Below are positions 11,401-23,763 of a stretch of 64,000 bases of DNA, one piece after another. The first letter of the stretch is position 1, and the number at the start of each line of letters is the position of its first letter. This DNA is from Cytospora piceicola (taxonomy: Eukaryota > Ascomycota > Sordariomycetes > Diaporthales > Cytosporaceae), in contig JALQBC010000024.1 of assembly GCA_023375675.1 (NCBI GenBank), forward strand, positions 558,001-622,000, written 5' to 3'. The translations under genes were made by a program, and so were the position numbers. The notes beneath the pieces are model-generated. The model worked only from the letters and a program-made list of their open reading frames with translations. It searched no databases and was not told the origin of the DNA.

Positions 11401-11733
11401 GTCACCTGTATCGTCAGGGCCAGCCTCGGACTCTCTTTCTTTTGTTGTATCTTTCCCTATGCTCTTTTGTCCTGAACCTGGCTGGCCGTTTCCCTTGGAC
11501 AAATCCTCTCCAATGGCCTCCGCTGGGGGCGGCGCAGGGACAGCATCTTTGAACACATCCTCACTACTGCTGCTACTCTTCTTCCTGCTCGCAGTCCTAC
11601 TGCTGCTCTGTGCCCGCGCCTCCGGCTTGCCCGGACCACCTTTGTCACCGTGGTCTTCCTCGCCGAACCGAACCGTGGGTTGTCGCTTGATCGGGAGCCC
11701 GAAGTCGTCGTATTCTTGCTGTAAGTCGGTCAT
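8473..11733 (-). CDS. DUF726 / TMCO4-family putative lipase (alpha/beta hydrolase)
   Basis: Two exons (9796-11733 and 8473-9741) joined over a 54-bp intron (GTAAGA...GCTAATC...CTAG) give 1,068 residues. The first 400 residues are charged and low-complexity. A Gly/Ala-rich hydrophobic region at about 502-570 would insert in membranes. The hydrolase core follows, with GYSLG at 717-721 (nucleophile Ser719), a likely catalytic Asp777 in HGNDWILGYLFR and His818 in AGHMDY. The last 240 residues are again disordered. Yeast has one relative, Mil1 (YFL034W), tied to clathrin adaptor binding; animal TMCO4 shares the fold. Substrate is unknown. The gene runs in the same direction as its neighbours on both sides. 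Confidence 0.88.
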
Positions 11734-12802
11734 GGCGGTTTCTATGTTCCGGTCTCAGCCCCGCGGGAGTTGGGGGTGGGTGGATTGGCTCTTCTCCCCT
11801 GGGTCGTACGTATCCCTCCTTCTGTTCTGCGGGCGCTGTCCGTCTGGTTCGACGGCGCGTCCTCTTCTTTCCCTGCCACTACGGACTGTTTCGCTGTATG
11901 TCACCCATTCAGGTCGCACGGTGGACTAAGAGTGGGCGGGGTAGGTTGGCGACGAGTAGTGTTTCGACGGTCAGATAGTAACAAGCTGTTTGGTGACGAG
12001 GTGTGTAAAGGCCCAAGACGGGACATTCGGCAGGATGAACGCTACTGAGGAGCCTAGGAATGGCTCTTGAGTCAGTTTGAGTACAAATATCTAGCTCTTC
12101 CAGACTAGGCTCCTCAATTGAAACCGCAAAGGGGTAAGTAAAGGTTAGGTTCAAGAGGAGGTTGATCGAGTATCATCAGCTTGGCTAAGTGGTGAGATTA
12201 CTTACTGCTGTGTATATGCGCTGTTGACAATCTTTCCAGGGGTCACGGTCCGCTGACTTGGGCTCATTGCGGCGGGCTTGGGGGGGGGGGGGGGGGCACG
12301 TCACACACGGATCCAGGATGGCACCATTTAGTGGCCTGGGATCCAGTTCGGCATTTCGGCAGACAATGAGAATTGCCATGTTCCGAACTCACTGGAGCTC
12401 ACAGTGCCATATCCGTCATGTAGGAACAAAATCACATGAAAGAGAGACTGCAAGACAAGCCGGTTCCATTGCTTCTTGTGAACGATCCTTGCCTGCAAAC
12501 CAAGCCGTTTGTTAAGGTTGTAAGAATCGGTGGACAGGTAATACGTGAACGACCCCTTCTTAGGTGGGTGGAATGCAGTCTTGCCCTATTATAAACTACG
12601 CCAAAGAAATTCCAACACAAAACGTGAAGGGTATGAGTTATTTCCAAAGGAGTTTCCCAAACAAGAGTCGGCCGCCGACCATGCCATCGGTGAGGCAAAA
12701 GAGAAAAGCCCTTCCATACCATGCCTATACCGGTATCCCACTCGAGGATCCCATCTCCCCGTAAACGCCGTATAGCCTCTCCTGAGCACGGTAAGTAGCC
12801 AC
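11734..12802. other. Intergenic region with a 17-G tract
   Basis: Upstream of the DUF726 gene and downstream of the PX gene. It contains an unbroken run of 17 G (12280-12296). No coding ORF or RNA gene recognised. The PX gene's stop overlaps a GTAAGT motif just at 12797-12803 (minus strand), so an extra 3' intron cannot be fully excluded. Confidence 0.5.
12280..12296. repeat. Poly-G tract
   Basis: Seventeen consecutive G on the + strand; length may be uncertain because such runs are sequencing-error prone. Confidence 0.9.
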
Positions 12803-15800
12803 TTACTCCGCCAGGACCTGCCTCAGCATGACCACAAAGTTCTCTTTCAGCTTGTGCACCTCGCTCACGGCCGGCTTGACAGGCTCTCCCGCCGTGCGTC
12901 GCAGCCTGTCTTGTTTTTTGGCCCGCCTTCTCCGCTCGGCTTCGATAGGGTCCATCTCCTCTTCCGCCTCCTCCTCCTCTTCTGAACCCGAATCCTCGTC
13001 GTATTGCATATCCTCTAGGTCCATCTGGTCGAGCCCGAAATCAGCGCTCGTGAAACTGATCCCACCCGGTATGATGTCGGCTTGGCCGGTGCTGCCGTCG
13101 GCTGCCATCTTCTGCCTCGTCTTGTCCTGGTGCCACTTCTTCCGCGCCTCTTGCCATGCGATCAGTTCATTGATCTCTCTGGTCGCAGCATCCTTGTCAA
13201 TGACATTGTTGCTGCAGGCTCCCTCAAACAAGGCGTTGATGTCCAGTGCGCCATACTTGGGTCCCTTGCGAAGGAAATCCAAGATTCCCTCGATCCATTC
13301 CATCAACTGTGTGAACAAGCCGTTGTCATGGAGGTGCACTTCATGAACGAACTTGTAGAAGTTGTGTTCGTGTCGTTGGCAAAGGTCTATGAATGCTTGC
13401 ACGGTCTGGTTTGGGTCCGCAGAAGCATCCTGTTCTCGACACTTTTCGACGACCTAGAATGCAAGATTAGATCATGTATAAAGTGAACAGCATAGACTTA
13501 TACATACCTGTATCATATCGTCCATGAAGACAGCGAAGTCCGTTACGCTACTGTAAACATTCGCAGACTTGTACACCCGGACAAGAGGTTCGTAGAAGAT
13601 CGTAAATAGGTCCTTGAGCAAGTGAAGTGTAACGGGTTCTTCGATCAGGCGCAGCATCATCTGCTTGTCGCGTTGCCTCATGTACAGCTTCATAAGTGTC
13701 TTCAGATACGAGAACAGTTGCGCACCCTGTTTGAGCTCTTCGTCCACGTTCTCAACGGCGCTGTTGAACGCAACGTACGCATTGTAGAGACGCTGTATTT
13801 GCTCGCCCGTGAGGCTAGGCTCGATCAGATCAGATCTCAGGATAGCCACAATGATGTCGACATCGTCACTCGCAGCTTCTTCGCGGATGGAGGCCCGAAT
13901 GTCTTCTTCCGAGTCGCTGTAACTCTTGAGCTTCCCAACAAATACATCGTCATCGATCTTTGCAGCCACCGCATCTATGGACTTCTGGAAGCTCTTGATG
14001 CCATCATGCAATGCCAAGGAGAATATCCTCTGCATCAACGACTTTGTTCCGAACGGCTGAGCCAGGAATACATCCAGAACATTAGACATCACAGCAGCCG
14101 GATTTGCGATCCGAATGATGTTCTTGATGATGGTGTAGGGGATGAGGGAATGGATCCTCTTTGCCTGCATAAACAGTTCCGGAGAATTATCCTCTGCCAA
14201 AAACAAGTGATAAATCGTAGCGGCGACTTCTATCCGCAGCCACTCGGCGAATTTCTGATACTGAACACTGAGATCTTGGATCGTGTCTTTATCCTTAATC
14301 TCCTGGAACAGTCTCGTGAGACCATTCGAGTTCACTATTTCTTGGCGGAATCTAGGTTAAACGTTAGCCACGTGCAAATTCATGTAGGGAAGACGTCTAG
14401 ACGTACTGCTCCATGTAGATGTCTAGCTCGGCTGCGCGCTTCCTTGCAATCTCATAGAACTGCTTCTGCTCCTCCATACGTCTCTCATCTACCGATTTGC
14501 GCCTCATGATGTCGGCGACATCTTCGTCGTTGAGGGTGATGGGGTCTCGAGTAAGGAAATCCTGCATGGCTTTGGTTTGGGCGGTCTGAGGATTCTGCAG
14601 AAGAGAGCGCAAGAAGGCCCGCAAAGAAATGCGCTGGCTCTCACGGTACAGAACAACATTGTCCTTGCCTGGACTCAGCGGTCTATCTTCAATGGACGGT
14701 CTAGGCGAACCCTTGGCAGATGAGGCAGCAGACCCCTTTCTCCTATGGCCGAGGGCATCTTGACAACCGTTAGCGCATTCTGTTTACGGACCTGGAAATC
14801 CCAAGACAAACCTCTGACTGATAGCCTCTTCGAATTATCAGCTCCACCGTTGGGAGCTAGCGCTGCTTTGTGAGTAGACGCGGAGGATACGGACTCGGCA
14901 TCTGAGTCGTCGCCGCCAGAGTTGAAAAACCCCGTTGACGAGCTAGACTTGTTCTTCTTCGGCAATGGTGGAAGAACCTTCCCTGGCAATTCGAGTCGCA
15001 GTCCCTTGAAAAGGCGGCTGAAGTCGCCATATCGGCGTCCGACGAAATACTCCTTTTCTCCCCTTCTCTTGACGCGCAACAGGAATTCCTAATCTATGTC
15101 AGTTGTCGCTCATCGTTGAAGTACCACACCAAGGATCCAGACTAACGGCATGTTTCTGGGACCTGAGGTTTCCCTTGACCTTCACCACACGAACACCAGC
15201 CATATTCACATCCCAGCCGTTGATAAGGTTGCCCTCCGGCTGTGTGTGAAGCACGCCGGTGTCGATCGCGTCCCTGTCCACGACTTCAAGCTCAGAAAAG
15301 CGGATTCTCTCCTCGAACCCTGACGACGTGGGTATACCAGAGACCATCATGAGCTCCACGAGCTTGGTACTCTTCTTGGCAAGCTTTCGACGCTTAGTCT
15401 CCTCCAGCCGGTCTTCGGAAGAGGATATACTCTTGCTCGCGAAAGATTCCAGGAAGACTTGTAGCTTGTCTTGCCAGAACTCCTTCTCCCTGGCCTTGTC
15501 GAGGAACGGGAACTCGCGGACATGGTGGACGAAGATATATCTGAGGATCGGCAGTTCGGAATCGTAGGGCGTGACTTCTCCCAGGTCGGACTTGAAGGGG
15601 GCCCCAAACCGGCGGAGGGCAGTTGGTGAGTTGAGTTCGTTAATCTCAGAACCGACTTGCTCAGAGATCAGTTCTCTCTTCAGATCTGGGCTCCTCAAGT
15701 TAGCTCCAGGTTTGCCAGGTTAAATAGACCATACTGGGCACGAACAATGCTCCTGTTTGCCGGTAAGAGCCTGCCCTGGTGGCGGCAAGCTCGACATGCT

Positions 15801-15902
15801 GCTGTTGGGCCCAGATCGCACGGGCAGCTCAGTCGTCTCGGAGCTCGCAAAGGCAGTCCCACGGTCAGTGACACTTCTGCTGTCTCCCGAGTTCGTAGAC
15901 AT
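12803..15902 (-). CDS. PX domain protein with PXB and DUF3818 domains (yeast YPR097W/Lec1-like)
   Basis: Six exons: 15746-15902, 15147-15685, 14812-15088, 14407-14758, 13508-14351 and 12803-13453, total 939 residues with all phases consistent. Splicing gives QEHYLKRELISEQVGSEI, the PX-associated (PXB) start; then a PX domain near 205-290 with the phosphoinositide-binding RRYGDF motif (251-255 region); a Ser-rich linker; then the long helical DUF3818 region (from VLYRESQRISLRAFL to about 800). The C-terminus has an acidic run and a basic RRRRAKKQDRLRR stretch. Family members bind lipids at endosomal or vacuolar membranes; yeast Lec1 affects lipid homeostasis. Introns are 53-60 bp. The exact edges of introns 1 and 3 rest on phase and family fit, since their 5' sites (GTTCGT, GTTTGT) are non-consensus. 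Confidence 0.87.
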
Positions 15903-16952
15903 CCTGAAGATCGATCGTCTCCGAAACCCCTAGTGGTCGAAATCGCGGGGTAGAAGATGCGGTTGTGTTAGGTTTGGTTTGGCTGTTTGAGCCTAGATGT
16001 GGACATCTGGGGGCAAAATACGAATAGGAACTACTTCAAGACTGTAACTAGGAAAGAAAAAGGAGAAAAGGTGGTGATGTTGTATAACTGGTGGCAGTAA
16101 GGTGTGGAATGCAGTAGCGGCGGCGGCACTCTGCAGGTGATGAGAAGAGCACATGCTTTGGGTGCCCAGGTGTGGAGCAAATCTTGGCTGTTGATGATGA
16201 ATTTAAGATCAGTCAGGATGACGGACCCCGGCAGCAGAGCACAGCCTAGCTTCCGTTCACCATACAGCCCAGAGGAGGGATTCGGGCTATTCAGGATCCA
16301 TGTTGGGTTGTTGGCCGGGTCGAAGGAACTTGTCCGGTCACCACTGGGCCAGGCCTAATGAAACGAGGCCGCTCTTACCGGCTAATAGTGCGTAGTGTGT
16401 ACTACTTTTATGGTCGCAGTTTACTTGCGATAGCCCTGCTGGCTTGTTACTGAAGTGGCTTGGTACTGTAGATTGCGGACCGTTGACTGATTGAGCGTCC
16501 AAGGTGTGAAACGCGTCCAGGGCAGGTTGATCAACTATGACGTCTCCTATGCTCTTTTGGTCCCTGCCTGGAACCCGAACCCGCCTGGAGTGGCTGACCC
16601 CTCCCCCCCCCCTATTTTAATCTACGACCTCCGGATCAGCTTCGGCATCAATACCGAAATTCGTCTACTATGGAAGTGGCTGTCTATTCATGCCAATCTC
16701 CCCAGGCTTTGGTTTTGAGTTGCTGTTGGCAATGAAGCTCTCGGCATCGCGTTCCACGTCAGCACGAAACGATTACGAAAAAAATGAATGATGCTGGTCC
16801 AGGCAGAACAGCGACCCGTGCCGAGCTGAAATATGAACTCCGCCACGGCGGACGCGACGGCTTGTGGAGCTTCAAAAAATGATGATTGTCTTGGGTATCT
16901 TGGGGTGCAGAGAGACAGTCAAGGAGCCAAACGCCAAAGAAAGTCAAAAACC
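15903..16952. other. Intergenic region
   Basis: Upstream of the PX gene, downstream of the coiled-coil gene. It has a poly-C run near 16603-16613 and nothing that I recognise as a gene. Confidence 0.5.
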
Positions 16953-18185
16953 TCAAAGCTCATCCAGAGCTCGAAGGGCCTCATCTTGCACCTGAGCCTC
17001 TCCGCCTTTATTGAACTCCAGCGCCATGATTCGCTCATGATCTCCCTGCGCCTGGGCTGCGAGTAAGCCTTCGACTCCAGGCTCGAGGCTCGATCTCGCC
17101 ATCGTAGCGTCATCCTCGAGCAGGTTTCCCGCGAGGTCGCCCGCGAGATCTCCCGCGACCTCGCCAATGTCTGCCTCATAAGCAATTGCCCCGACGTAAA
17201 GAACCAATAGGGCCAAAGCAAGCCCCAGCACAACGCCCCACACTGTCTTCAACCTCCTCCTCGTCCGCTCCTGCCACTCCCTATCCGCCCTCTCCCACAT
17301 CTCCACCTTGTGCCTGACTACATCCACCCTCGTAGACAGCGCCTCGATGCGTTCCCGCCCGCCTTGAACCCGGTCCTGCAAGGCATGCACGCGCTTCTCC
17401 TGCTCGTCAAACTGGCCGAAGGCGTCGAGCTGCGCTTGCGCCTCGGAGAGGGCCGACTGTGATTCATTCGCGAAGTTTTCGCTCGTCGAGAATGAGGCTG
17501 AGGCGAGCTCTTTAAGCGCGATGATTGTTTTCCGTAGGGAGGTGAGCTTCTCGAGCACGTGGTAGTAGGTCTCGTCGAGGCGGCTGGTGGTGCTGGTCGA
17601 GAAGGAGGTGAGGTCGACGAAGGACTTTCGAAGGCCACTGCAAGAAAGAAGAGAACGTCAGCAGGTAGAGCCTTGTACGTCGGGAGACAGGCGGTAGATA
17701 ACGCACGCAGTCCTGGCTTCTGCCCTCTCCTTTTCCCGGAGCAGGGCTTCCTCCCTGCTCTCCCCGGGTGCTAAAGCAGACAACCCTCCGGCTATTTCGG
17801 TTCCAGCAGGGTTGGAAAAAAGGCTTCCTCTTGGGCTCGGGGTCGGACTCCTGTTACGCGATGTGACTTCTTCAGAGCGTGGTGCGTCTATCGAGGCTCT
17901 TGGTACCTGTAGGACAGGGGCCGCCGACTGCGGCACGCTCATGTTTCGATCATCGCGGATACTGTATCTCTTGTGGCGGGTCGAAACGTGGGTGCTATGG
18001 TGGTGCGAGGCGTGCGTCGTATGGTGATTGTGACGGTGGTGATGATGATGCCTTCCTAGCCGGACAGGCGACGTGAATTCAGTGATGGACCGCTGGAGTT
18101 GATGCCGTGCACGGGTCGGCGACGGTGGTTTGGTTATACCTTGTGGCCGCTCTAAGGGCAACGACATGCCGCTGCTGCCCGACAT
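16953..18185 (-). CDS. Coiled-coil protein with one transmembrane segment and His-rich N-terminus
   Basis: Two exons (17707-18185, 16953-17637) with a 69-bp intron (GTGCGT...GCTGACG...TGCAG) give 387 residues. Residues 46-66 are strikingly His-rich. A Ser/Pro-rich disordered part follows to about 160. Then comes a helical coiled-coil region (about 165-290), basic RTRRRLK, a single membrane helix (about 291-314) and an acidic C-terminal tail. I do not recognise the family. The layout (long coiled coil then a membrane anchor near the end) resembles tethers or nuclear-envelope/ER proteins, but that is inference. His-rich tracts can bind metals, with no further support here. Confidence 0.8.
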
Positions 18186-18852
18186 GATCGGCCAACGTCT
18201 TTTGTAAACGTCTTCCCGGCTTCAATGTGGCTTGCACAAGATGCAAGAGCTGAAGTACTGATTTGTCGGGAAAGTTGTCTGGGCGTCATCGGCTGCTCCT
18301 AGATTCCCAGCAAGGGTGTTGGCACATGCTTGCAAGGGTCCCTGCTGCCGCAATTTGCGGGTAGGGTCACTCAGCCCAGATGCCAATCTCGTAGCGCCGT
18401 TTTCATATGTCAACCTCAAAGTGAATGAAACCTAGGCTGATTTATTATATTGCGAGTTTCCGGCCTTACAGATACACAAATAGCAGACTTTTTGTCAGAT
18501 CCAGCGCTTTCAGCCGGTTTGAGCTTGACTATCTCTCCGGAGCGAAGCGTAATCGCTCCCTGTACAGTTGGGGCACCAGTGCTCGTATAGGTCTTCCTCC
18601 TCATGACTTGCTACTGTTTTAGCAGTCTTTCAAGAATTGTTGAGGGCCCCTTTATCCGAGTGCATCTCGAACGATGACTGATCATGTCTGGTTTGCCTGG
18701 CAGATGGTTTATTCGAAACCATCAAGTAATGCCGTGATATCTTGGGCGACCGTAGGCTGATGCAATGCCGTTAAAGCCGTCCTGGCATAACGTCCTGATC
18801 CTTTGCGCAGGTTGTCCTAAACTGTCAAGTTTTGGGACTTCGGGGGACTCGC
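18186..18852. other. Intergenic region
   Basis: 667 bp between the coiled-coil gene and CGR1, both on the minus strand. Nothing recognised. Confidence 0.5.
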
Positions 18853-19354
18853 TCAAGAGTTGATGAGCTTGTTCCTCTTCTCCTTCCTCTTAAGTCTCTC
18901 GACCCGCTTCTTGTGCATCTTCTCGGCCAACTTTGCGTATCGGTCCTTCTCCTCCTTGGCCACGCGCCTCTCCTTTATTCTGGCTACTTTCGCCTGTGCA
19001 CCCAAAAGAATTGTCAGCTTTTCAAAAGTCGTCTTCATCTCGATCCCGTGTTGACGGTAGGTCGTACCTTTCGCTCCTCCTCCTGCTCCTCCTTGATCTC
19101 CTTCTCTTTTGCCTTCATTGCTGCTAGCGCTTCCCTGTCCTTGGCCCGTTTTGCGTACGAGGTCAGTCCTGAGCCAGGCCGGAAGGCCTTCTTGGGTGCG
19201 TGCCATTGTTTGCCTAGGTGATAACAGCAAGTCAGTGGATCGAATCAGAAGTCGTGGTTTGGAAGTGCATACCATTCTTCCTCATGCCCAAGGTCTGCTT
19301 CACCGTTTTCGAGGCCTCTGGCTTTGCGCCGGCGTCGGCAACCGTAGTAGACAT
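18853..19354 (-). CDS. CGR1: rRNA-processing protein CGR1
   Basis: Three exons (19273-19354, 19068-19213, 18853-18993) with introns of 59 bp (GTATGC...CCTAG) and 74 bp (GTACGA...GCTGACA...CACAG) encode 122 residues, the usual size. The protein has the Cgr1 N-terminal block: [18 protein letters not shown], then [16 protein letters not shown] long charged helix rich in Lys, Arg and Glu follows, ending [12 protein letters not shown]. Yeast Cgr1 is a nucleolar protein needed for 60S subunit maturation, processing of pre-rRNA and nucleolar integrity. The start follows from the ATG that opens the conserved MSTT... N-terminus. Confidence 0.94.
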
Positions 19355-22300
19355 GACTGTACGAAGTTGCAGGCAGTATAGAACTATCAAGGTTGCAACA
19401 CAAGAATTATGCTTCACTTCTGCGAGATACGGAAGTAGATTTCTTTATCGTGAAGGGTGGGGATGATTGTTGGAAAATGCAATTCGTGGTGGACTTGATT
19501 GTCGGGACCGTGAACATAGCATTTTCTCCAAGAATATTCCGTAGCGCCGCGGTCGCGATAAGATAAGACCATATTCAACGCATGGGCCAGGGGGCTGCAG
19601 GGATGTCCTCAGTACTGTGGTGTGCCTGTGTGTCAGTGTGTGTCCTCCAGCGTCTGCCCAGGTGGTGTATGCAACCAACGTCAATTTAAACCGTCGCTAC
19701 TAGTGTATAGGATACCTTGGTATGTACTTTATTCTACTTGTACTTTTTCATCTCGAACACAAAACGCTCATACGATGCATCAACAATCTTGTAACTGCTT
19801 GTAGCCGATACCTGTATGCTCCACACCCTTTTTTGCCCCTTTGGCGGTGGAAGAAACAATACATTTCCAAGGCTTTATTGTGACCTGTCGCTATTTCAGT
19901 ACATAAGGTCGCTGCCTGTCTGCCTGTCTTGGAAGGTCGACTTATTATTATCCTGTCATGTTCCTCTCTATGGCCAGTGCAGCCTTCCCGCCTGTTGTTC
20001 AATTTCCAAAAATTAGACGAGTTCCACCCTCATCGGCCGAAGAATGAGTCCGAATGACGGGAGAGTCTCAGACAAGCTTCAAGTAAGGCGGAATGGAAGC
20101 ATTATCCAATGTCTAATTCGACCACCGTTTGCGGAGCCGCTGGGCGTTGTTCGTCTTGAGTACAGGAATTCACGGGCTTCTCCCCGACATGACAGTGTTA
20201 CTTTGCGACATGCGCCCGAGATTGCACTCGTTGGAGGTTTGCGGTTGCAGTTCGGCTCCGTAGACCGTATACCGAGATGTGGCGAGCATCTATCTATGGA
20301 TGGAGGGTCAATTCATCATGGGAGCAACCATGAATTGGTCCTGTACCAGCGCACCCGTGCTGAACGCATCAAATGTGTGCTTTTATTAGGAGTTCCCCAT
20401 ACTGTGTGCTCCGTGCGGCACAGCTCAGGATTGAAGGAGAGGATGGATGGATGGCATCCACTCAATGTTGACTTATCACAGCATGGCACCCCCCCGGCGC
20501 CGTGATGGACTCGTCGCTACGTCAGTACGGGGCGCAATTTGCTCGCGTTCAAGGTCTCACTCACAATGAGCGCGCGAATACGACGAAACTGAAAACTCCC
20601 GCAAGCCAGACCTGCAGTAGCATTGCGCCGTGTGCAAGGCGAGACCGAGGCCGATGAATACGACCACGACAATATTGGCCGTTGATGTTGATCAGGGCGA
20701 GTTAGACAGAGTCTGTTGCTGACATATTGTCGTGAAAGGGGTTTATGCTGAGTCCTGGACGAGATGAGTCCCAACTCTCTTTAAATCAGTGAAGCCGGTT
20801 ATTGAAAACCCGATTTACAGAACGTCTGTCGACTTTGCCATTACCGGCTTGATAACTCCGTAGCGCGATGCACGCTCGTCTGTGCTCAATAACGGGGCGG
20901 GCCATGAAACGATAGGACTGGTTGTATTTGCTCCTAGGGCGCCATTTTTCGCTGCAGACCACTGCAAGCCACTGCAAGCCACTGCACGCTTCAGGGAGAG
21001 AGCCGAACTCCAGACGGGTCTTTGGAGGAGCAGCAATTGAGGCAAACAGCAAGCAGGCACCGGGCAAGCTGCAGTGCAAAAGACTCGATATCTTCTTGCA
21101 GAGTCGACGAATCACGATGCACAGCCGCTGAAGTCCCCATGTGTGTCGACCACGATTTCGCTTTATTATGTCGGCGCCTCGGGAACCAAGAGTGCTCCGA
21201 GTGCTAGCGTTTCCAAAAGCGTCGATGGAGGCTCGAACAAAGGAGGCATCGAAACACTACGCGACTCGGCATAGGGCCGAGTCTCTAGCGCCAAGTTGTT
21301 CGTCCAAGACCTGCCGGCTCAAGGTGCTGGGCAGGCAGGCTGGCACGCTGGCACGCTGGGCTTTGTGGTATCCGGTTCTGGTTGTGCACAGAACAACGCC
21401 GGCTTCATTCGATTCGGATCTTTGACCAGAGTTCAGACCAGGCCATGATGGGTAGTTCCAGTCAGGGATGGGTCGATCTACGCTATCTATCAGCTTGAGA
21501 CCTAAGCGAGGTTCTCCATCCCTCTGCGGCTATGTATGTCGTTCTTGATCACGACGGCCGATCATGGATCACGAGGATGCATCCCGCATATCGAACTCAC
21601 CCCGTGCCGGGTGATGGACGATGCCGATGATGACTTGCTTGATTGCTAGCTGAAACGTTCATCAAGGGCGACAAGGGGCGGCGTGAACCATTGCCAGGGT
21701 TCCTGGGTTCCAGGCAGATAATGCATAATCACCTGCCACTTCCCAGATGGGGATTTTCAGGGCACCGCCTCCGCAAAATGGCAAAATACCGCCCTAACCT
21801 CATCAGATCGCGACTCTGATAGCGGGGTACCACAGCGTTTGGATGCAACTCTGGCGTGCCCAGAGAGGGAACCGTTCTGTGTGCCTTGCATCTGATATCT
21901 GGTAGACGAATGAGAAGCGCAGTGTCCCTGGATTCGTGTTATCGCGACGAATGCTTACTACACTATAACAAACTAGTAGTACCACTGTGTGGCCAGTACT
22001 GTTTGTTATACGCAAAAGCAGGCCGCCGGCGGGGGCCTCTTGACCGGGCAACAACAACACATACGTACAGTACATGCATCGCCAACAATACCTCGGTATA
22101 GATTACTTGGGTACTAGCACATTTATAGTACAACACAAGCGCTTATCAGGTTTATCACCAGAGGTCTCGACTTCTCACCATGGTCTCAAGTTGGCGTCGG
22201 CAGCAGGCGTGGCATGGACCGTCTTTTGTACCTATTGTGAGCCTCATAAATGGGTCATCCAATTTTGACAGGGGCCGGAGTCAAGGACTGGCCCCTCCCT

Positions 22301-23763
22301 CATCACTCCACGATCTCATCTGTAAAGTGTGGACGAGAACGTTGTTATGGGGTTGGTTGACGAGCCAGATTCGTCTGCAACTTGCCACGGTTCTATTAAG
22401 GCTTTCTAGCTTAGAGAGGGTATTCCATATTTTCTAGATTCTTAATGCCGCAATACTATATAGTATTATTTCAACCACATGGCGTATTAGGTTTCAGTGC
22501 CAATTGACCTTCGTAACTTTCCCCAGGTCACAACCGTAACCCGGGGTTCTTTTGAATGAGAAATTGCCCGAGACGGCTAGAATACGGATGTACAGTGTCT
22601 TTATCTGTCTTAGACTGTCCCTTGTTGAGCCAGTCGTGCCTGTGCCGAGCCCTGAGTGGCCACTGGGCCGAATTTCACAGTACGGGATTCCCAGGATGGC
22701 TCCAGTAGTAGCAGAGCGTCAAGGAAGGAAAATCCCTAACGATACCTAGATACATAAGTACACACGTACAAAAAGCACCTGGGCTGCCAGCTGCTTGGCA
22801 CAGAGGTACCTGAGCTAGGTAGGTACGTACACGCCTGGCTGGGACCCGCCTGCTTCGTTCAAAGTGGGTCACAGTCCAACCTTGGAACATTGAAGTTTGG
22901 GGTGGGCTCCGTGCACTGTTTTGCCGTCCCATCTCCCACTGCATCCACTGCGCCCACTGCATCCACTTGCCCACTCGCAACCACTGCACCCACTATCCAG
23001 CCAGACTGCCAGGTACCTTCCTTAGTCTCAGTCTCGGTCTCAACTCCCAGGTCAACTCTCTCCATTCGTGCCGCTTTTCCCTTCTTTCCAAACCATCACC
23101 ATCAACACCACCCTCCGTTCTCCTCCACCCTCACCGCCCAACCTCTGGTGCAATTCCAGTGGGAATCCCTCAGAGGTTTCCTGCTTGGTCTTGACCGTCC
23201 ACTCCTTTAACTCTTTTACATTTAGATTCTTTTTAGAAAGCATTGCCTTAATTCCTCCTTGTACACCAACTGTACGCAATCGCTTCACGCTGGGACGACT
23301 ACGAACTTGGATTGCACACAGGGGAAATCCGACATACGACACAGTGAAGTGAAGTAACGAGACTTGAGCTACAATTCTAGGTACGACACCGACCACCCTC
23401 ATCTCATCTTGATCATCACCGTCCTTGGCAGCCCATCCGAATACCTACTCCGTGTGCTGTTTCTCTCACTTTTTGCCCGACTCGAGTCGATTGTTGCCCA
23501 GACAAAGAACAAAAAGAAGCGCCAGGCTGACCTGTGACACTGAGTCTAAAGTGAGGTCGGATTCACACATATTCGTCCTTACTCCCACCCAGACGAACCA
23601 CCAAACGACCGCAATTGATCCAACCTAATTTCAAGCTTCCTGCAACCTGGAAACAGCCGCTGGGATTGTCGTACTCTTAAATCTGACCACACTTATCGAC
23701 ACTCCATGTCACCACTGGTCACCTAGCCATCAGCAATCACGCCGCAGTGCGGCTTTTGGAAAG
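19355..23763. other. 4.4-kb gene-poor region between CGR1 and the Ser/Pro-rich gene
   Basis: This lies between two divergent genes. No ORF in it has coding character: the longest (20044-20505, +) has no recognisable domain. Visible elements are an ACTGCAAGCC tandem (20961-20986), GGCTGGCACGCTGGCACGCT near 21339-21360, AGGTACCTGAGCTAGGTAGGTACGTAC (22805-22831), and from about 22900 pyrimidine-rich, CATCACC-rich sequence typical of a long 5' leader for the + strand gene. The middle (20.5-22.5 kb) could hold a non-coding transcript, but nothing shows it. Confidence 0.5.
20961..20986. repeat. ACTGCAAGCC short tandem repeat
   Basis: About two and a half 10-bp units. Confidence 0.8.

Noticed and set aside
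20044..20505. 153-residue + strand ORF in the gene desert
   Set aside because: No domain, random-like composition, no splice partners. Kept only as part of the unassigned region.
21600..21660. Possible C/D snoRNA (GATGATGAC and CTGA)
   Set aside because: The C-like and D-like boxes are too close and there are no flanking complementary ends.
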